A DNA stretch of 64,000 nt from CBDDGJ01 sp965199285. GTDB lineage: Bacteria; Pseudomonadota; Alphaproteobacteria; RS24. Location: contig OZ240687.1 of the NCBI GenBank assembly GCA_965199285.1, positions 1,798,001 to 1,862,000 on the forward strand, written 5' to 3'. The notes under the pieces were generated by a model. The model did no database searches. It was not told the DNA's origin and saw only the letters and a program-made list of their open reading frames with translations. Below, piece after piece: positions 19,278 to 28,410 of this stretch; position 1 is the stretch's first letter, and each line of letters opens with the position of its first letter. A program made the position numbers and the translations under genes.

Positions 19278-21518
19278 GTGGCATCATTTCCAACCAAGCC
19301 TGAAATTATCGCATTTTTATCGAGGCAAGACGGAAAGACGGGTAAGCGCGACATCGCCCGCGCCTTTCAGATTAAGGGCAAAGACCGCGTGCGCTTAAAA
19401 CAAATATTGCGCGAATTAAAAGCCGAAGGGCTGATTATGGGCGGCCGCAAAACCGGCATACATACGGATGATGTGTTGCCGAATGTCTGTGTGATTAGGC
19501 TTACCCATTATGGCGAAGAGCAAGAGTTTCACGCTGCCCGTGTGGTTGCTGGTGAGGTGGTAAAACCTACCGACCATGCTGATGCCGCACCAGAAATTAT
19601 CATTGATGAGCGGATTATTCGCGGCAAGCCCATGCCGATAAAAAATTTACAAATTGGCGATACGCTGCTGGCACGCTTGCGAAAATCTGATGCGGGAACC
19701 TATCTGGCGCGCCCCATTCGGCGGCTCAACCAACCAAGCGAAAAAATGGTTGGCATTATCCGCCATTATGATGATGGGCTCTATCTGGAAGGGGTGCATC
19801 GCCGCCACCGTCATGATTATAGAGTGAAAGAAAATTCACTTGCTTTAGAAGCAGGTGATTTGGTTATGGCTGAAAAAACCGAGCGCATGGCACAAGTGAT
19901 ACGCAAAATCGGCAAGGCGGCTGATCCGCATTGTTTTTCGCTCATCGCGCTTGCCGAGCAGGATGTTTTATATGAGTTTCCCGATGAGGTGATGGCGGCC
20001 GCGCAAGCGCAATCGCTTGCTGATAATGACAAGCGGGAGGATTTGCAGCATATCCCCTTTATCACCATTGACCCCATCTCTGCCCGCGACCATGATGATG
20101 CGATTTATGCCCAAGCTGATGAAAGCGGGTTTCTCATCTATGTTGCGATTGCCGATGTCGCCGCTTATGTAAAGCCTAATTCGGCGCTCGATAAGGAAGC
20201 GCGCAAGCGCGGCAATAGTATTTACCTGCCCGACCGCGTTGTGCCAATGTTGCCGGAGCATCTGTCAAATGATTTATGCTCTTTGCGCGAAGGTGAGATA
20301 CGCCCTGCTATGGTGATGCAGTTTCGGATTGATGAGGACGCAAAGCGCTCGCATGTGAAACTCATGCGCGCGTCTATTCGAGTGGCGCATAAATTACACT
20401 ATCAACAAGCGCAAGATATGCTCACCCAAGCGGATGTGCCAGACGCATTGCAGCACGTGTGGGATGCCTATCAGATTATGGCGCGGGCGCGGGATAAGCG
20501 CCAACCGCTTGCGCTCAATCTGCCTGAACGACAGGTGGAGATGGATGCGGCAGGGCGCATCACCCATATTCACACCCCGCCCGTTTTGGAAATGCACCGG
20601 CTGATTGAGGAATATATGGTAACCGCAAATCGCTGCGCGGCTGAGATTTTGGAGCGCAAAAATAATCCCTGTCTCTATCGTGTGCATGGCACGCCCGCGC
20701 AAGAGAAAATCACTGCCTTGGCGGATTTTGTGAAAAGTTTTGATGTGAAAATCAATCGCGCAATGCCCAAAACGCCCTTATTATTTAATCAGATTTTGGA
20801 TAAAACCAAACATAGCCCGCAACAATTTTTTATTATGGAAGCGATTTTGCGCAGCCAAATGCAGGCGGAATATAGCCTCGATAATATTGGGCATTTTGGG
20901 CTTAACCTATCGCATTATACGCATTTCACCTCACCCATTCGGCGCTATGCGGATTTACTCATTCACCGCGCGCTTATCACCGCTTTTGATTTGGGCGAAG
21001 ATGGTTTGTCTGCTTTTGATATTGAAAATATGGCAGATACGGCGCGCCATATTTCACAAACCGAACGGCAAGCAATGTTGGCAGAGCGACAAGCCACTGA
21101 ACGCTATTTAAGTGCTTTTATGGTAGAGCGGATAGGGCAGGAATTTGTAAGCCGCGTGAGTGGATTATCGCGCGCGGGTCTGTTTGTGCGGCTCGATGAA
21201 TATGGCGCGGAGGGCTTAATCCCCATATCGCATTTGGGGGCAGATTATTATCGCTTAAGCGATAATGGCTTTGAGATGGTAGGCGAGCGGACCGGTGAGA
21301 CATTTCATTTAGGCCAAGCGCTTACAGTGAAGCTGGAAGAAGCGGTGCCGCTTAAAGGGGGTTTACGCTTTTCATTGGCAGCCCGCCCATCAAAATCACG
21401 CCCATCCCAATCAGATAGAAAGGGGCGGGCAAGACCACAAAAAAGACGATTACAAAAAGGGCAAGCACAAAAAAAGGAAGGGCATTATCGACAATTTGCC
21501 CGAAAAAAGCGAAAATAG
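19278..21518 (+). CDS. rnr: Ribonuclease R
   Basis: Processive 3'-5' exoribonuclease of the RNB family, 746 residues from the chosen start. It has an N-terminal winged-helix part (GKRDIARAFQIKGKDR), cold-shock-like domains, the RNB catalytic centre ITIDPISARDHDDAIYAQ near residues 260-280 with its aspartates, a C-terminal S1 domain (ERIGQEFVSRVSGLSRAGLFVRL) and a very basic tail. The open frame begins inside topA; GTG 19278 is the first start codon after the topA stop and leads directly into the conserved N-terminus. The order topA-rnr-NUDIX is common in alphaproteobacteria. Confidence 0.93.
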   Translation: MASFPTKPEIIAFLSRQDGKTGKRDIARAFQIKGKDRVRLKQILRELKAEGLIMGGRKTGIHTDDVLPNVCVIRLTHYGEEQEFHAARVVAGEVVKPTDHADAAPEIIIDERIIRGKPMPIKNLQIGDTLLARLRKSDAGTYLARPIRRLNQPSEKMVGIIRHYDDGLYLEGVHRRHRHDYRVKENSLALEAGDLVMAEKTERMAQVIRKIGKAADPHCFSLIALAEQDVLYEFPDEVMAAAQAQSLADNDKREDLQHIPFITIDPISARDHDDAIYAQADESGFLIYVAIADVAAYVKPNSALDKEARKRGNSIYLPDRVVPMLPEHLSNDLCSLREGEIRPAMVMQFRIDEDAKRSHVKLMRASIRVAHKLHYQQAQDMLTQADVPDALQHVWDAYQIMARARDKRQPLALNLPERQVEMDAAGRITHIHTPPVLEMHRLIEEYMVTANRCAAEILERKNNPCLYRVHGTPAQEKITALADFVKSFDVKINRAMPKTPLLFNQILDKTKHSPQQFFIMEAILRSQMQAEYSLDNIGHFGLNLSHYTHFTSPIRRYADLLIHRALITAFDLGEDGLSAFDIENMADTARHISQTERQAMLAERQATERYLSAFMVERIGQEFVSRVSGLSRAGLFVRLDEYGAEGLIPISHLGADYYRLSDNGFEMVGERTGETFHLGQALTVKLEEAVPLKGGLRFSLAARPSKSRPSQSDRKGRARPQKRRLQKGQAQKKEGHYRQFARKKRK

Positions 21519-21547
21519 AGCAAAAGACAGGAAGAGAAGAAGAGAAA

Positions 21548-22318
21548 ATGTCAAAACATAAGCAAAAAATAGACGCGCTAAAAAATCTGCGTACCCCTGG
21601 ACAAGCCGGTGAATATGCCGAAGCTGGCGCAAAGGCCGTGCGCCCGAAAGATGCGGCAACGCTTATCATCATCCGTAAATATCGCAATCAGTCGCAAGTA
21701 CTGATGGGCAAACGCGCCGCCAGCCATAAATTTATGCCGAATAAATTTGTCTTCCCTGGCGGGCGGGTTGATGTCGCCGATGGGCGGTTGAAAACCAGCC
21801 AATCTTTGCGCAAGCCTGTATTGCGGCGCTTGCAAAAGCAAAGCCGCATCAGTGAGGCGCGGCTGCGCGGGCTGGCGCTGGCGGCCATTCGCGAAACCTT
21901 TGAAGAAACCGGTCTCGTGATTGGGACGATATGTAAAAATCCACCACAAACGCGGCATCCGGAATGGCGGGATTATTTCGCGCATGGGGTGGAACCGCCC
22001 CTAAAACATATGGATTTCATCGCGCGTGCGATTACCCCAACCTATCGTACCCGCCGCTTTGATACGCGGTTTTTCATGATTGATGCGAGCCATATTCATA
22101 GCGACCCAGATGATACGAGCCGCGCTTCAGGCGAATTATCAGACCTTCACTGGATTAGCACCAAAGATGCGGTTGGGCTTGATTTGCCTGCTATCACGCG
22201 TGAGATTATAAAAATGGTGGAAGCGCGGCTGAAACTTGCCCCTGCCACGCGTTTTACAGCTGCAACCCCATTTACTCAATTTCGTAATGGGAAACCGGTC
22301 TATAGCCTCTTGTCATAG
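21548..22318 (+). CDS. NUDIX hydrolase
   Basis: A 256-residue protein with a NUDIX domain. The NUDIX box is present although the Gly is displaced: a helix ending in RETFEETGLV (near residues 116-125) carries the R-E-x2-E-E-x-G core. Upstream stands the segment MPNKFVFPGGRVD. The family cleaves nucleoside diphosphates linked to other groups; the substrate is not known. The ATG follows an A/G-rich ribosome site (GAAGAGAAGAAGAG). It lies 29 bases after rnr and upstream of rpmG. Confidence 0.86.
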   Translation: MSKHKQKIDALKNLRTPGQAGEYAEAGAKAVRPKDAATLIIIRKYRNQSQVLMGKRAASHKFMPNKFVFPGGRVDVADGRLKTSQSLRKPVLRRLQKQSRISEARLRGLALAAIRETFEETGLVIGTICKNPPQTRHPEWRDYFAHGVEPPLKHMDFIARAITPTYRTRRFDTRFFMIDASHIHSDPDDTSRASGELSDLHWISTKDAVGLDLPAITREIIKMVEARLKLAPATRFTAATPFTQFRNGKPVYSLLS

Positions 22319-22325
22319 CGCGTAC

Positions 22326-22353
22326 TTGACTTTTGGGGGAATATCCGTATGTT
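22326..22353 (+). promoter_or_regulatory. Sigma-70-type promoter of rpmG
   Basis: TTGACT (22326-22331) and TATGTT (22348-22353) are separated by 16 bases and lie 56 bases before the rpmG start codon. No other gene start is close. Confidence 0.5.
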
Positions 22354-22409
22354 AGCCGCCCATAAACGAGATTATGCTAAAGGACTAGCACTCTAAAGGA
22401 ATTGGCGTT

Positions 22410-22577
22410 ATGGCAAAAGCAACAACGATTAAAATTAAACTTGAAAGCACGGCTGATACAGGGTTTTTCTATGTGACCAAGAAAAACGCGCGGACAATGA
22501 CCGAAAAAATGACAGTTCGTAAATATGATCCGGTGGCGCGTAAGCATGTTGAGTTTAAGGAAACCAAAATTAAATAA
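22410..22577 (+). CDS. rpmG: 50S ribosomal protein L33
   Basis: A 55-residue protein of the large ribosomal subunit. It opens MAKATTIKIKLESTADTG and has the family pattern FYVTKKNARTMTEKM followed by KYDPVARKHVEFKETKIK. This is the form without zinc-binding cysteines. The ATG follows AAAGGAATT. It has its own promoter; a GC-rich hairpin (gcggggttccccgc at 22592-22605) follows the stop. Confidence 0.96.
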   Translation: MAKATTIKIKLESTADTGFFYVTKKNARTMTEKMTVRKYDPVARKHVEFKETKIK

Positions 22578-22625
22578 GCTGCTTTATGGTGGCGGGGTTC
22601 CCCGCGCGCTTGCGCTTATAATATT

Positions 22626-22895
22626 ATGACTCCCGAACAGGCAGAAATTATAGCGATTAAAGCGCTAAGCTGGCTTGCCGATGACACTGACCGGCTGGAG
22701 CGGTTTTCCAATCTGGCAGGCATTGCCGCGCCCGATATATTGGCGCAAGCGGGAAGCGCTGAATTTTTAGGCGGGGTGATGGATTTTCTGTTAAGCCATG
22801 AAGATATGCTGCTTGCCTTTTGCAGCGAAAATGATTTGCCACCAGAGATTGCGATCAGATGCCGCCGCGAACTACCCGGCGGCTATTACGATTAA
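22626..22895 (+). CDS. DUF3572-family protein
   Basis: An 89-residue alphaproteobacterial protein of unknown function. The typical pattern of the family is present: AIKALSWLADD near the N-terminus, RFSNLAGI in the middle and FLLSHEDMLLAFC near the C-terminus. It is probably an all-helical cytosolic protein. It lies 48 bases after rpmG on the same strand and converges with rpsU. Confidence 0.82.
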   Translation: MTPEQAEIIAIKALSWLADDTDRLERFSNLAGIAAPDILAQAGSAEFLGGVMDFLLSHEDMLLAFCSENDLPPEIAIRCRRELPGGYYD

Positions 22896-22925
22896 TTTAT
22901 AAAAAGATGACTTTAATATTTGCTT

Positions 22926-23150
22926 TTAATATTTGCGCTGGTTGGGCGACATGCCATCGCGCATGGCGGTTTTACGCGCTAATTTACGGACACGGCGGAC
23001 AGATTCAGCCTTTTCGCGGGCACGGCGTTCGGATGGTTTTTCATAATGCGAACGGAGCTTCATCTCACGAAAAATACCCTCGCGCTGCAATTTCTTTTTC
23101 AGCACACGATAGGCTTGGTCTACATTATTATCACGAACGGTAACTTGCAC
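22926..23150 (-). CDS. rpsU: 30S ribosomal protein S21
   Basis: A 74-residue basic protein of the small ribosomal subunit. It opens MQVTVRDNNVDQAYRVLKKK and continues with EGIFREMKLRSHYEKPSERR, the S21 signature, and a basic tail. The ATG at 23150 follows AGAAAGGAC. It is convergent with the DUF3572 gene. Confidence 0.96.
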   Translation of the reverse strand: MQVTVRDNNVDQAYRVLKKKLQREGIFREMKLRSHYEKPSERRAREKAESVRRVRKLARKTAMRDGMSPNQRKY

Positions 23151-23239
23151 GAAATATGTCCTTTCTCATCTAAAGTGGGGCTTGATAACAAAAAATCACT
23201 GGCTTGTCCAGCCTATAATCACGATAAAAGCGCCTATAA

Positions 23240-24028
23240 TCAGGATAAGAGAGAGTGCAAAGATGCGTGCAAATGGCTGTTGCTGGCAATGATTTCGCGG
23301 GTTTCAAACATTTTATCACGATTGGAAAAATCGCTCACCATCCCGCCTGCTTCGCGAATAAGCACAATGCCGCCAGCAATATCCCATGCCGATAAATTGC
23401 GCGCCCACATTGCATCCAGCCTGCCGGCAGCGACATAAGCAAGCTCTAAGGCAGCCGAGCCCATGCTGCGTAAACCACCAATATGAGGCGTGATATTTTG
23501 GACTTGCGTAAAATGTGCGGCTTGTTTTTGCGCATCTTCACGGGTGACCGATGTGGCGCATTCAATAAGCGCTTCATCCAATCGGGTACGACCAGAAACC
23601 CGCAAGCGGCGATTATGCAAAAACGCACCTTGCCCGCGCTCGGCGGTAAATAGCTCATCACTTATCGGATTGTAAATGACACCTGCCACCAATGTGCCTT
23701 CGCGCTCAAGCGCGATGGAAATACAAAAAAACGGAACCCCATGCAAAAAATTATTGGTGCCATCAATCGGATCAATAATCCAGCGATGGGTTTTATCGCT
23801 GCCCTCAATCGCGCCGCTTTCTTCCAGTAAAAACCCATAACCGGGGCGCGCTTTTTCAAGCTCTTCACGCAATAGGGTTTCGGTTCGCAAATCAGCATTG
23901 GTGACAAAATCGCCTTGCCCTTTGCGTGAGACTTGCAAATTTTCAAGCTCGCCAAAATCACGCCTAAGCTTCTGCCCGGCTTTTTCAGCCGCCGCACACA
24001 TAATATTGATTAAGGGGCTATTGGGCAT
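23240..24028 (-). CDS. suhB: Inositol-monophosphatase-family protein (SuhB-like)
   Basis: A 262-residue member of the lithium-sensitive phosphatase family. The metal-binding motifs are intact: the first region GDFVTNADLRTE with the Glu in LLEESG, then WIIDPIDGTNNFLHG (near residues 83-97) and the C-terminal SAWDIAGGIVLIREAGG. In bacteria the family includes inositol monophosphatase and SuhB, which takes part in rRNA antitermination. ATG 24028 is given; GTG 24040 in frame would overlap the efp stop. It lies directly after efp on the same strand. Confidence 0.88.
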   Translation of the reverse strand: MPNSPLINIMCAAAEKAGQKLRRDFGELENLQVSRKGQGDFVTNADLRTETLLREELEKARPGYGFLLEESGAIEGSDKTHRWIIDPIDGTNNFLHGVPFFCISIALEREGTLVAGVIYNPISDELFTAERGQGAFLHNRRLRVSGRTRLDEALIECATSVTREDAQKQAAHFTQVQNITPHIGGLRSMGSAALELAYVAAGRLDAMWARNLSAWDIAGGIVLIREAGGMVSDFSNRDKMFETREIIASNSHLHASLHSLLS

Positions 24029-24029
24029 A

Positions 24030-24593
24030 TTATTCGGCACGCTTCAAATAGGTGAGCTCTTCTGTATCAATGATAATTTTATCACCTGTATTCACAAAAG
24101 GCGGAACCATCACCCGCGCGCCATTTTCCATTGTCGCGGGCTTATAGGAAGAGGCGGCGGTTTGCCCTTTCACCACAGGCTCGGTATCGGCAATTTGCAA
24201 AGTGATTTGCGCGGGCAGTTTCACCCCAATCGGTTTGTCTTCATGGCTTTCGACAACCACCATCATCCCATCTTGTAAAAACGCCTTGCGCTCGCCAATA
24301 AAATCGGCGGCAATTTCAATTTGCTCGTAAGTCTGCGTATCCATGAAGGTCAGCATCTCGCCATCCGCATAGAGAAATTGATAATCCTTTTGCTCAAGCC
24401 GCACCCGTTCCACCGTTTCGGATGAGCGAAAGCGTTCATTTAATTTACTGCCATTGACAAGATTTTTAAGCTCGACTTGCGCAAACGCGCCGCCTTTACC
24501 AGGTTTCACATGTTGGGTTTTAACCGCCACCCAAAGCCCACCTTCATGCTGAATAACATTCCCTGGACGAATTTCATTGCCATTGATTTTCAT
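24030..24593 (-). CDS. efp: Elongation factor P
   Basis: A 187-residue translation factor that helps ribosomes past polyproline stretches. The three barrel domains are complete; the modification-loop lysine is Lys33 in KPGKGGAF. The open frame runs 17 codons further upstream, but ATG 24593 starts the conserved sequence MKINGNEIRPGNVI and has the ribosome site AGGAG seven bases before it. It lies between thiE and suhB on the same strand. Confidence 0.96.
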   Translation of the reverse strand: MKINGNEIRPGNVIQHEGGLWVAVKTQHVKPGKGGAFAQVELKNLVNGSKLNERFRSSETVERVRLEQKDYQFLYADGEMLTFMDTQTYEQIEIAADFIGERKAFLQDGMMVVVESHEDKPIGVKLPAQITLQIADTEPVVKGQTAASSYKPATMENGARVMVPPFVNTGDKIIIDTEELTYLKRAE

Positions 24594-24649
24594 GCTACTG
24601 CTCCTATTTGCTGTTTTGATACACGGTTTTGCGGGCACATGCAAACCGC

Positions 24650-25264
24650 TTAAAATAGTCTGTTGAAGTTTTGCGCGGCAATGGCGGCGCCATCTTCATA
24701 TTGCCAAATGCCAGCAGATACAGCGAGAAAATCTGCCCCTGCTTCGATGAGGGGGGGCGCATTTTCAACTTCAATGCCGCCAATCGCCACGCAAGGGGTG
24801 GTGAATAATTCACTCCACCACGCGATAAGTTCGGGTTGCGCTTGGGTTTTTGCTTGTTTGGTGGCGCTTGGATAAAACGCGCCAAAGGCAACATAATCGG
24901 CACCTGCTTCACCTGCTTGCATGGCAAGATGGCGCGAATTATGGCACGTCACGCCGATCACTTTCGCATCTCCCAATAGCTGGCGTGCCTCCGCATAGGG
25001 CATATCCTCTTGCCCAATATGGCAGCCATCCGCGCCGATTTTGTGGGCAAGCTCAGGGCGGTCATTTATAAGAAGCGGAATATTGTGGGCATGGGTGAGA
25101 GGCAAAACCGCCTCAGCAGCGCGGCAAATCTCATCATCTGATTTGTCTTTTAATCGTAATTGGAGGCAGGCAATCGGCGCAGCGTCAAGCACGCTTTTTA
25201 ATTGCGGGATAAAATCGGCAATCACAAAATCAGCAGGGGTGATGAGATAAAGCTGGCAGCTCAT
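24650..25264 (-). CDS. thiE: Thiamine-phosphate synthase
   Basis: ThiE, 204 residues, couples the pyrimidine and thiazole halves of thiamine. Family signatures present are LQLRLKDK near residue 36, the Mg-site INDRPELAHKIGADGCHIGQEDMP split over residues 67-90, VGVTCHN-like IGVTCHNS, YVAFGAFYPSATK and the phosphate-binding VAIGGIE. No TPP riboswitch was recognised. It is the only thiamine gene seen here and sits between aroC and efp on the same strand. Confidence 0.93.
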   Translation of the reverse strand: MSCQLYLITPADFVIADFIPQLKSVLDAAPIACLQLRLKDKSDDEICRAAEAVLPLTHAHNIPLLINDRPELAHKIGADGCHIGQEDMPYAEARQLLGDAKVIGVTCHNSRHLAMQAGEAGADYVAFGAFYPSATKQAKTQAQPELIAWWSELFTTPCVAIGGIEVENAPPLIEAGADFLAVSAGIWQYEDGAAIAAQNFNRLF

Positions 25265-25273
25265 TGATAGGCT

Positions 25274-26353
25274 TTACGCTTTCTGCCCGCCAAGTTGCCC
25301 GATATGGCGCAGCTTATGGTCTGCCAATATACATGCCAGCATCGCCTCGCCAATCGGCACAGCACGAATGCCGACACAAGGGTCATGCCGCCCTTTGGTG
25401 ATAATCTCCGTATCTTCCCCGTCTGTGGTTACGGTTTGGCGTGGGGTGAGAATAGAAGAGGTTGGCTTCACCGCAAAGCGGGCGACGATATTCTGCCCCG
25501 ATGAAATGCCACCCAAAATGCCGCCAGCATGATTGGATGAAAATTTCACCTCGCCATTTTCCATAAATAATTCATCGGCATTGTCTTCTCCCGATAGGCT
25601 GGCGGCGGCAAAGCCATCGCCAATTTCAACACCTTTGACGGCATTAATGCTCATCAGCGCGGCGGCAATATCGCTATCGAGCTTGCCATAGACCGGCGCG
25701 CCCCAACCCGCAGGCACATTTTCAGCCAATAGCTCAATCACCGCGCCGCAAGATGAACCCATTTTACGAATATCATCGAGATAGCTTTCCCATTGTTTCG
25801 CAGCTTTGGGGTCGGGACACCAAAATGGGTTATTGTGAACTTCATCCCAATCCCAATGATCGCGGTTAATTTTATGCGGCCCCATCTGCACCAGCGCGCC
25901 GCGAATGGTGACAGTATCAATAATTTTGCGCGCCACTGCCCCTGCCGCTACGCGTGCTGCCGTTTCGCGGGCAGAGGCGCGGCCGCCGCCCCGATAATCG
26001 CGAATGCCATATTTTGCGTCATAAGTATAATCGGCGTGGGCGGGGCGATATTTATCCCTTATATCGCTATAATCTTTCGAGCGCTGATCGGTATTTTCAA
26101 TCAGCAGCTGGATCGGCGTGCCAGTGGTTTTGCCGTCAAATACGCCGGACAGAATTTTGACCTGATCGGCCTCTTGCCTTTGGGTGGTGAACCGGTTCTG
26201 GCCTGGTTTTCGCTGCTCGAGAAAATGCTGAATATCCGCCTCGCACAGTGCGATATTGGGCGGCGTGCCATCAATCACGCAGCCAAGCGAGGCCCCATGC
26301 GATTCACCCCATGTGGTGATTTGAAATAAATGTCCGAACCGATTATGCGACAT
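25274..26353 (-). CDS. aroC: Chorismate synthase
   Basis: Last enzyme of the shikimate pathway, converting EPSP to chorismate with reduced FMN. The 359-residue sequence carries the three family signatures: GESHGASLGCVIDG (residues about 16-29), YRGGGRASARET and FAVKPTSSI followed by GRHDPCVG. ATG 26353 follows AAGGAAAC. It lies 17 bases after fabI on the same strand. Confidence 0.97.
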   Translation of the reverse strand: MSHNRFGHLFQITTWGESHGASLGCVIDGTPPNIALCEADIQHFLEQRKPGQNRFTTQRQEADQVKILSGVFDGKTTGTPIQLLIENTDQRSKDYSDIRDKYRPAHADYTYDAKYGIRDYRGGGRASARETAARVAAGAVARKIIDTVTIRGALVQMGPHKINRDHWDWDEVHNNPFWCPDPKAAKQWESYLDDIRKMGSSCGAVIELLAENVPAGWGAPVYGKLDSDIAAALMSINAVKGVEIGDGFAAASLSGEDNADELFMENGEVKFSSNHAGGILGGISSGQNIVARFAVKPTSSILTPRQTVTTDGEDTEIITKGRHDPCVGIRAVPIGEAMLACILADHKLRHIGQLGGQKA

Positions 26354-26370
26354 AGTGTTTCCTTAGCTTT

Positions 26371-27159
26371 TTAATCTATCACCGACATGGCCGTGACATT
26401 ATACCCCGCATCGACATGATGATTTTCGCCCGTTACCCCCGTGCTTAAATCTGATAAGAGATAAAGCGCCGCGCCACCGACCTCATCAATCGTGACATTT
26501 TTGCGCAATGGTGCATTATCCTCATTCCATTTCAGCATCATTCTTAAGCCAGAAATACCGGCGGCGGCAAGCGTTTTAATGGGTCCCGCCGAGATTGAAT
26601 TGACGCGAATATTATCAACCCCCAAATCGGCGGCAAGATACCGCACGCTGGCTTCAAGCGCGGCTTTGGCGACCCCCATCACATTATAATGCGGGATGAC
26701 CTTTTCCGCCCCATAATAGGATAGGGTCAATAATGAACCGCCATCCGGCATGATGGCAGCGGCGCGTTTACACACGGCGGTAAAACTATAGCAGCTAATA
26801 TTTAAGCTCATCGCAAAATTCTCGGGCGAGGTATCGACATAACGCCCGACCAGCTCATCCTTATCGGCAAAGGCAATGGCGTGAACAACAAAATCGATTT
26901 TGCCCCATGTTTGTTTGAGCGTATCAAATACGGCGTCAATACTGTCTTCATTGGTGACATCACATTCGAGCATAATCTCTGCCCCAATCGATTCAATGAG
27001 CGGGCGCACCCGTCGTTCCAACACTTCACCCTGGTAGGTAAAAGCAATTTCTGCGCCTGCACCGGCAAGCGCTTGGGCGATTCCCCAAGCAATAGAGCGC
27101 TGATTGGCGACCCCCATAATTAATCCTCGTTTTCCTTGCATCAAAGCTGTTGCTGACAT
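26371..27159 (-). CDS. fabI: Enoyl-ACP reductase, NADH-dependent (FabI)
   Basis: Reduces enoyl-ACP in fatty acid elongation. It is a 262-residue SDR-fold protein with the FabI cofactor motif GKRGLIMGVANQRSIAWGIA and the catalytic Tyr and Lys in LSYYGAEKVIPHYNVMGVAKAAL (Y-x6-K pattern). ATG 27159 is chosen: the alternative ATG 27171 is part of the strong ribosome site ATGGAGGAAGAT, which is placed correctly for 27159. The gene is divergent from pdxH. Confidence 0.96.
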   Translation of the reverse strand: MSATALMQGKRGLIMGVANQRSIAWGIAQALAGAGAEIAFTYQGEVLERRVRPLIESIGAEIMLECDVTNEDSIDAVFDTLKQTWGKIDFVVHAIAFADKDELVGRYVDTSPENFAMSLNISCYSFTAVCKRAAAIMPDGGSLLTLSYYGAEKVIPHYNVMGVAKAALEASVRYLAADLGVDNIRVNSISAGPIKTLAAAGISGLRMMLKWNEDNAPLRKNVTIDEVGGAALYLLSDLSTGVTGENHHVDAGYNVTAMSVID

Positions 27160-27218
27160 ATCTTCCTCCATTATGAGTTCTTTTATTATTCTTATAGCCG
27201 GTAATGCGCGAGGTTTCC

Positions 27219-27833
27219 ATGCTCAATATTGATTTGGATTTTGATAACCCGCCCGAAAGCCCTTTTGCTTTATTTGAAGCATGGTTGGCTGAGGCGCAGG
27301 AAAAAGAGATAAATGACCCTACCGCAATGGCGCTGGCAAGTGTGGATGCCACGCACATGCCAAATGTGCGGATGGTGTTGTTGAAAGAATATGGTGCAGA
27401 TGGCTTTACCTTTTATACCAATATAGACAGCCAAAAAGGCAATGAACTTGCAGTTACCGCCAAAGCGGCGGCGGTTTTGCATTGGAAAAGCTGCCGCCGA
27501 CAAATACGCTTGCGCGGAAGCGTTACCCGTGTGAGTGACGCGCAAGCAGATGCTTATTATAATAGCCGTCATCCTGAAAGCCGCTTGGGGGCGTGGGCTT
27601 CTGACCAATCGCGGCCGCTTGAACATCGTGATAAATTGCTGGAACGCTTTGTAGCCGCGAAAGAAAAATATGGCGCGGAGAATATTCCCCGCCCTGCCTA
27701 TTGGAGCGGTTTTTGTCTTGTGCCAGCCTATATTGAGTTTTGGCAAGATGGCGCGCATCGTCTGCATGACCGGATTGCTTACGCCCGTGCACCTGATGAT
27801 ACGGATTGGACGGTCGAACGATTATATCCTTAA
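27219..27833 (+). CDS. pdxH: Pyridoxamine 5'-phosphate oxidase
   Basis: FMN-dependent enzyme of vitamin B6 salvage, 204 residues. The typical segments are PNVRMVLLKEYGADGFTFYTN, the FMN/PLP region CRRQIRLRGSVTRVSD, and the C-terminal signature EFWQDGAHRLHDRIAY followed by W..ERLYP. ATG 27219 is preferred over ATG 27204 because GAGG at 27210-27213 stands five bases before it. Divergent from fabI with a gap of 59 bases. Confidence 0.95.
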   Translation: MLNIDLDFDNPPESPFALFEAWLAEAQEKEINDPTAMALASVDATHMPNVRMVLLKEYGADGFTFYTNIDSQKGNELAVTAKAAAVLHWKSCRRQIRLRGSVTRVSDAQADAYYNSRHPESRLGAWASDQSRPLEHRDKLLERFVAAKEKYGAENIPRPAYWSGFCLVPAYIEFWQDGAHRLHDRIAYARAPDDTDWTVERLYP

Positions 27834-27912
27834 AAGCGATTAAGAGATGCGATCTTGACAAGCATCTATATTTTTGATTATGTCTCCGGCTTTCCTGATG
27901 GAGGAGGATAAT

Positions 27913-28410
27913 ATGAGTGCATCCGCATGCCCTGTTTCGATTATTATGGGAAGTCAATCTGATTGGCCAACCATGCAACATGCCGCGCAGATTATGGAGG
28001 CGCTGGATATTGCTTATGAGAGCCGCATCATCTCGGCGCATCGTACCCCCAAAAGGTTGTATGATTATGCCCAAAACGCGCAAAACCGTGGTCTTAAAGC
28101 AATTATTGCAGGAGCCGGCGGGGCAGCGCATTTGCCGGGTATGGTAGCGGCGCTGACCATTGTTCCTGTCTTTGGCGTGCCGGTGCAAAGTAAGGCGTTA
28201 TCGGGGCAGGATTCGCTTTTATCGATTGTACAAATGCCGGCTGGTATACCGGTTGGAACTCTTGCGATTGGTAAAGCAGGGGCAACCAATGCCGCTTTAC
28301 TTGCGGCCGCAACCCTTGCCATGCATGATCCGGAATTATCTGATCGGCTTAGTGCTTGGCGGCAAACGCAAACTGATAAGGTCGCTGATACACCGCAGGA
28401 TGAGGGATAA
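27913..28410 (+). CDS. purE: N5-carboxyaminoimidazole ribonucleotide mutase
   Basis: PurE, 165 residues, rearranges N5-CAIR to CAIR. The motif IIMGSQSDWPTM, the conserved SAHRTPKRLYDYA with the active-site His, and AGAGGAAHLPGMVA are all present. ATG 27913 follows GGAGGAGGATAAT; upstream in-frame ATGs (27874 and later) would overlap that site. It overlaps purK by one base (TAATG), so the pair is coupled. Confidence 0.96.
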   Translation: MSASACPVSIIMGSQSDWPTMQHAAQIMEALDIAYESRIISAHRTPKRLYDYAQNAQNRGLKAIIAGAGGAAHLPGMVAALTIVPVFGVPVQSKALSGQDSLLSIVQMPAGIPVGTLAIGKAGATNAALLAAATLAMHDPELSDRLSAWRQTQTDKVADTPQDEG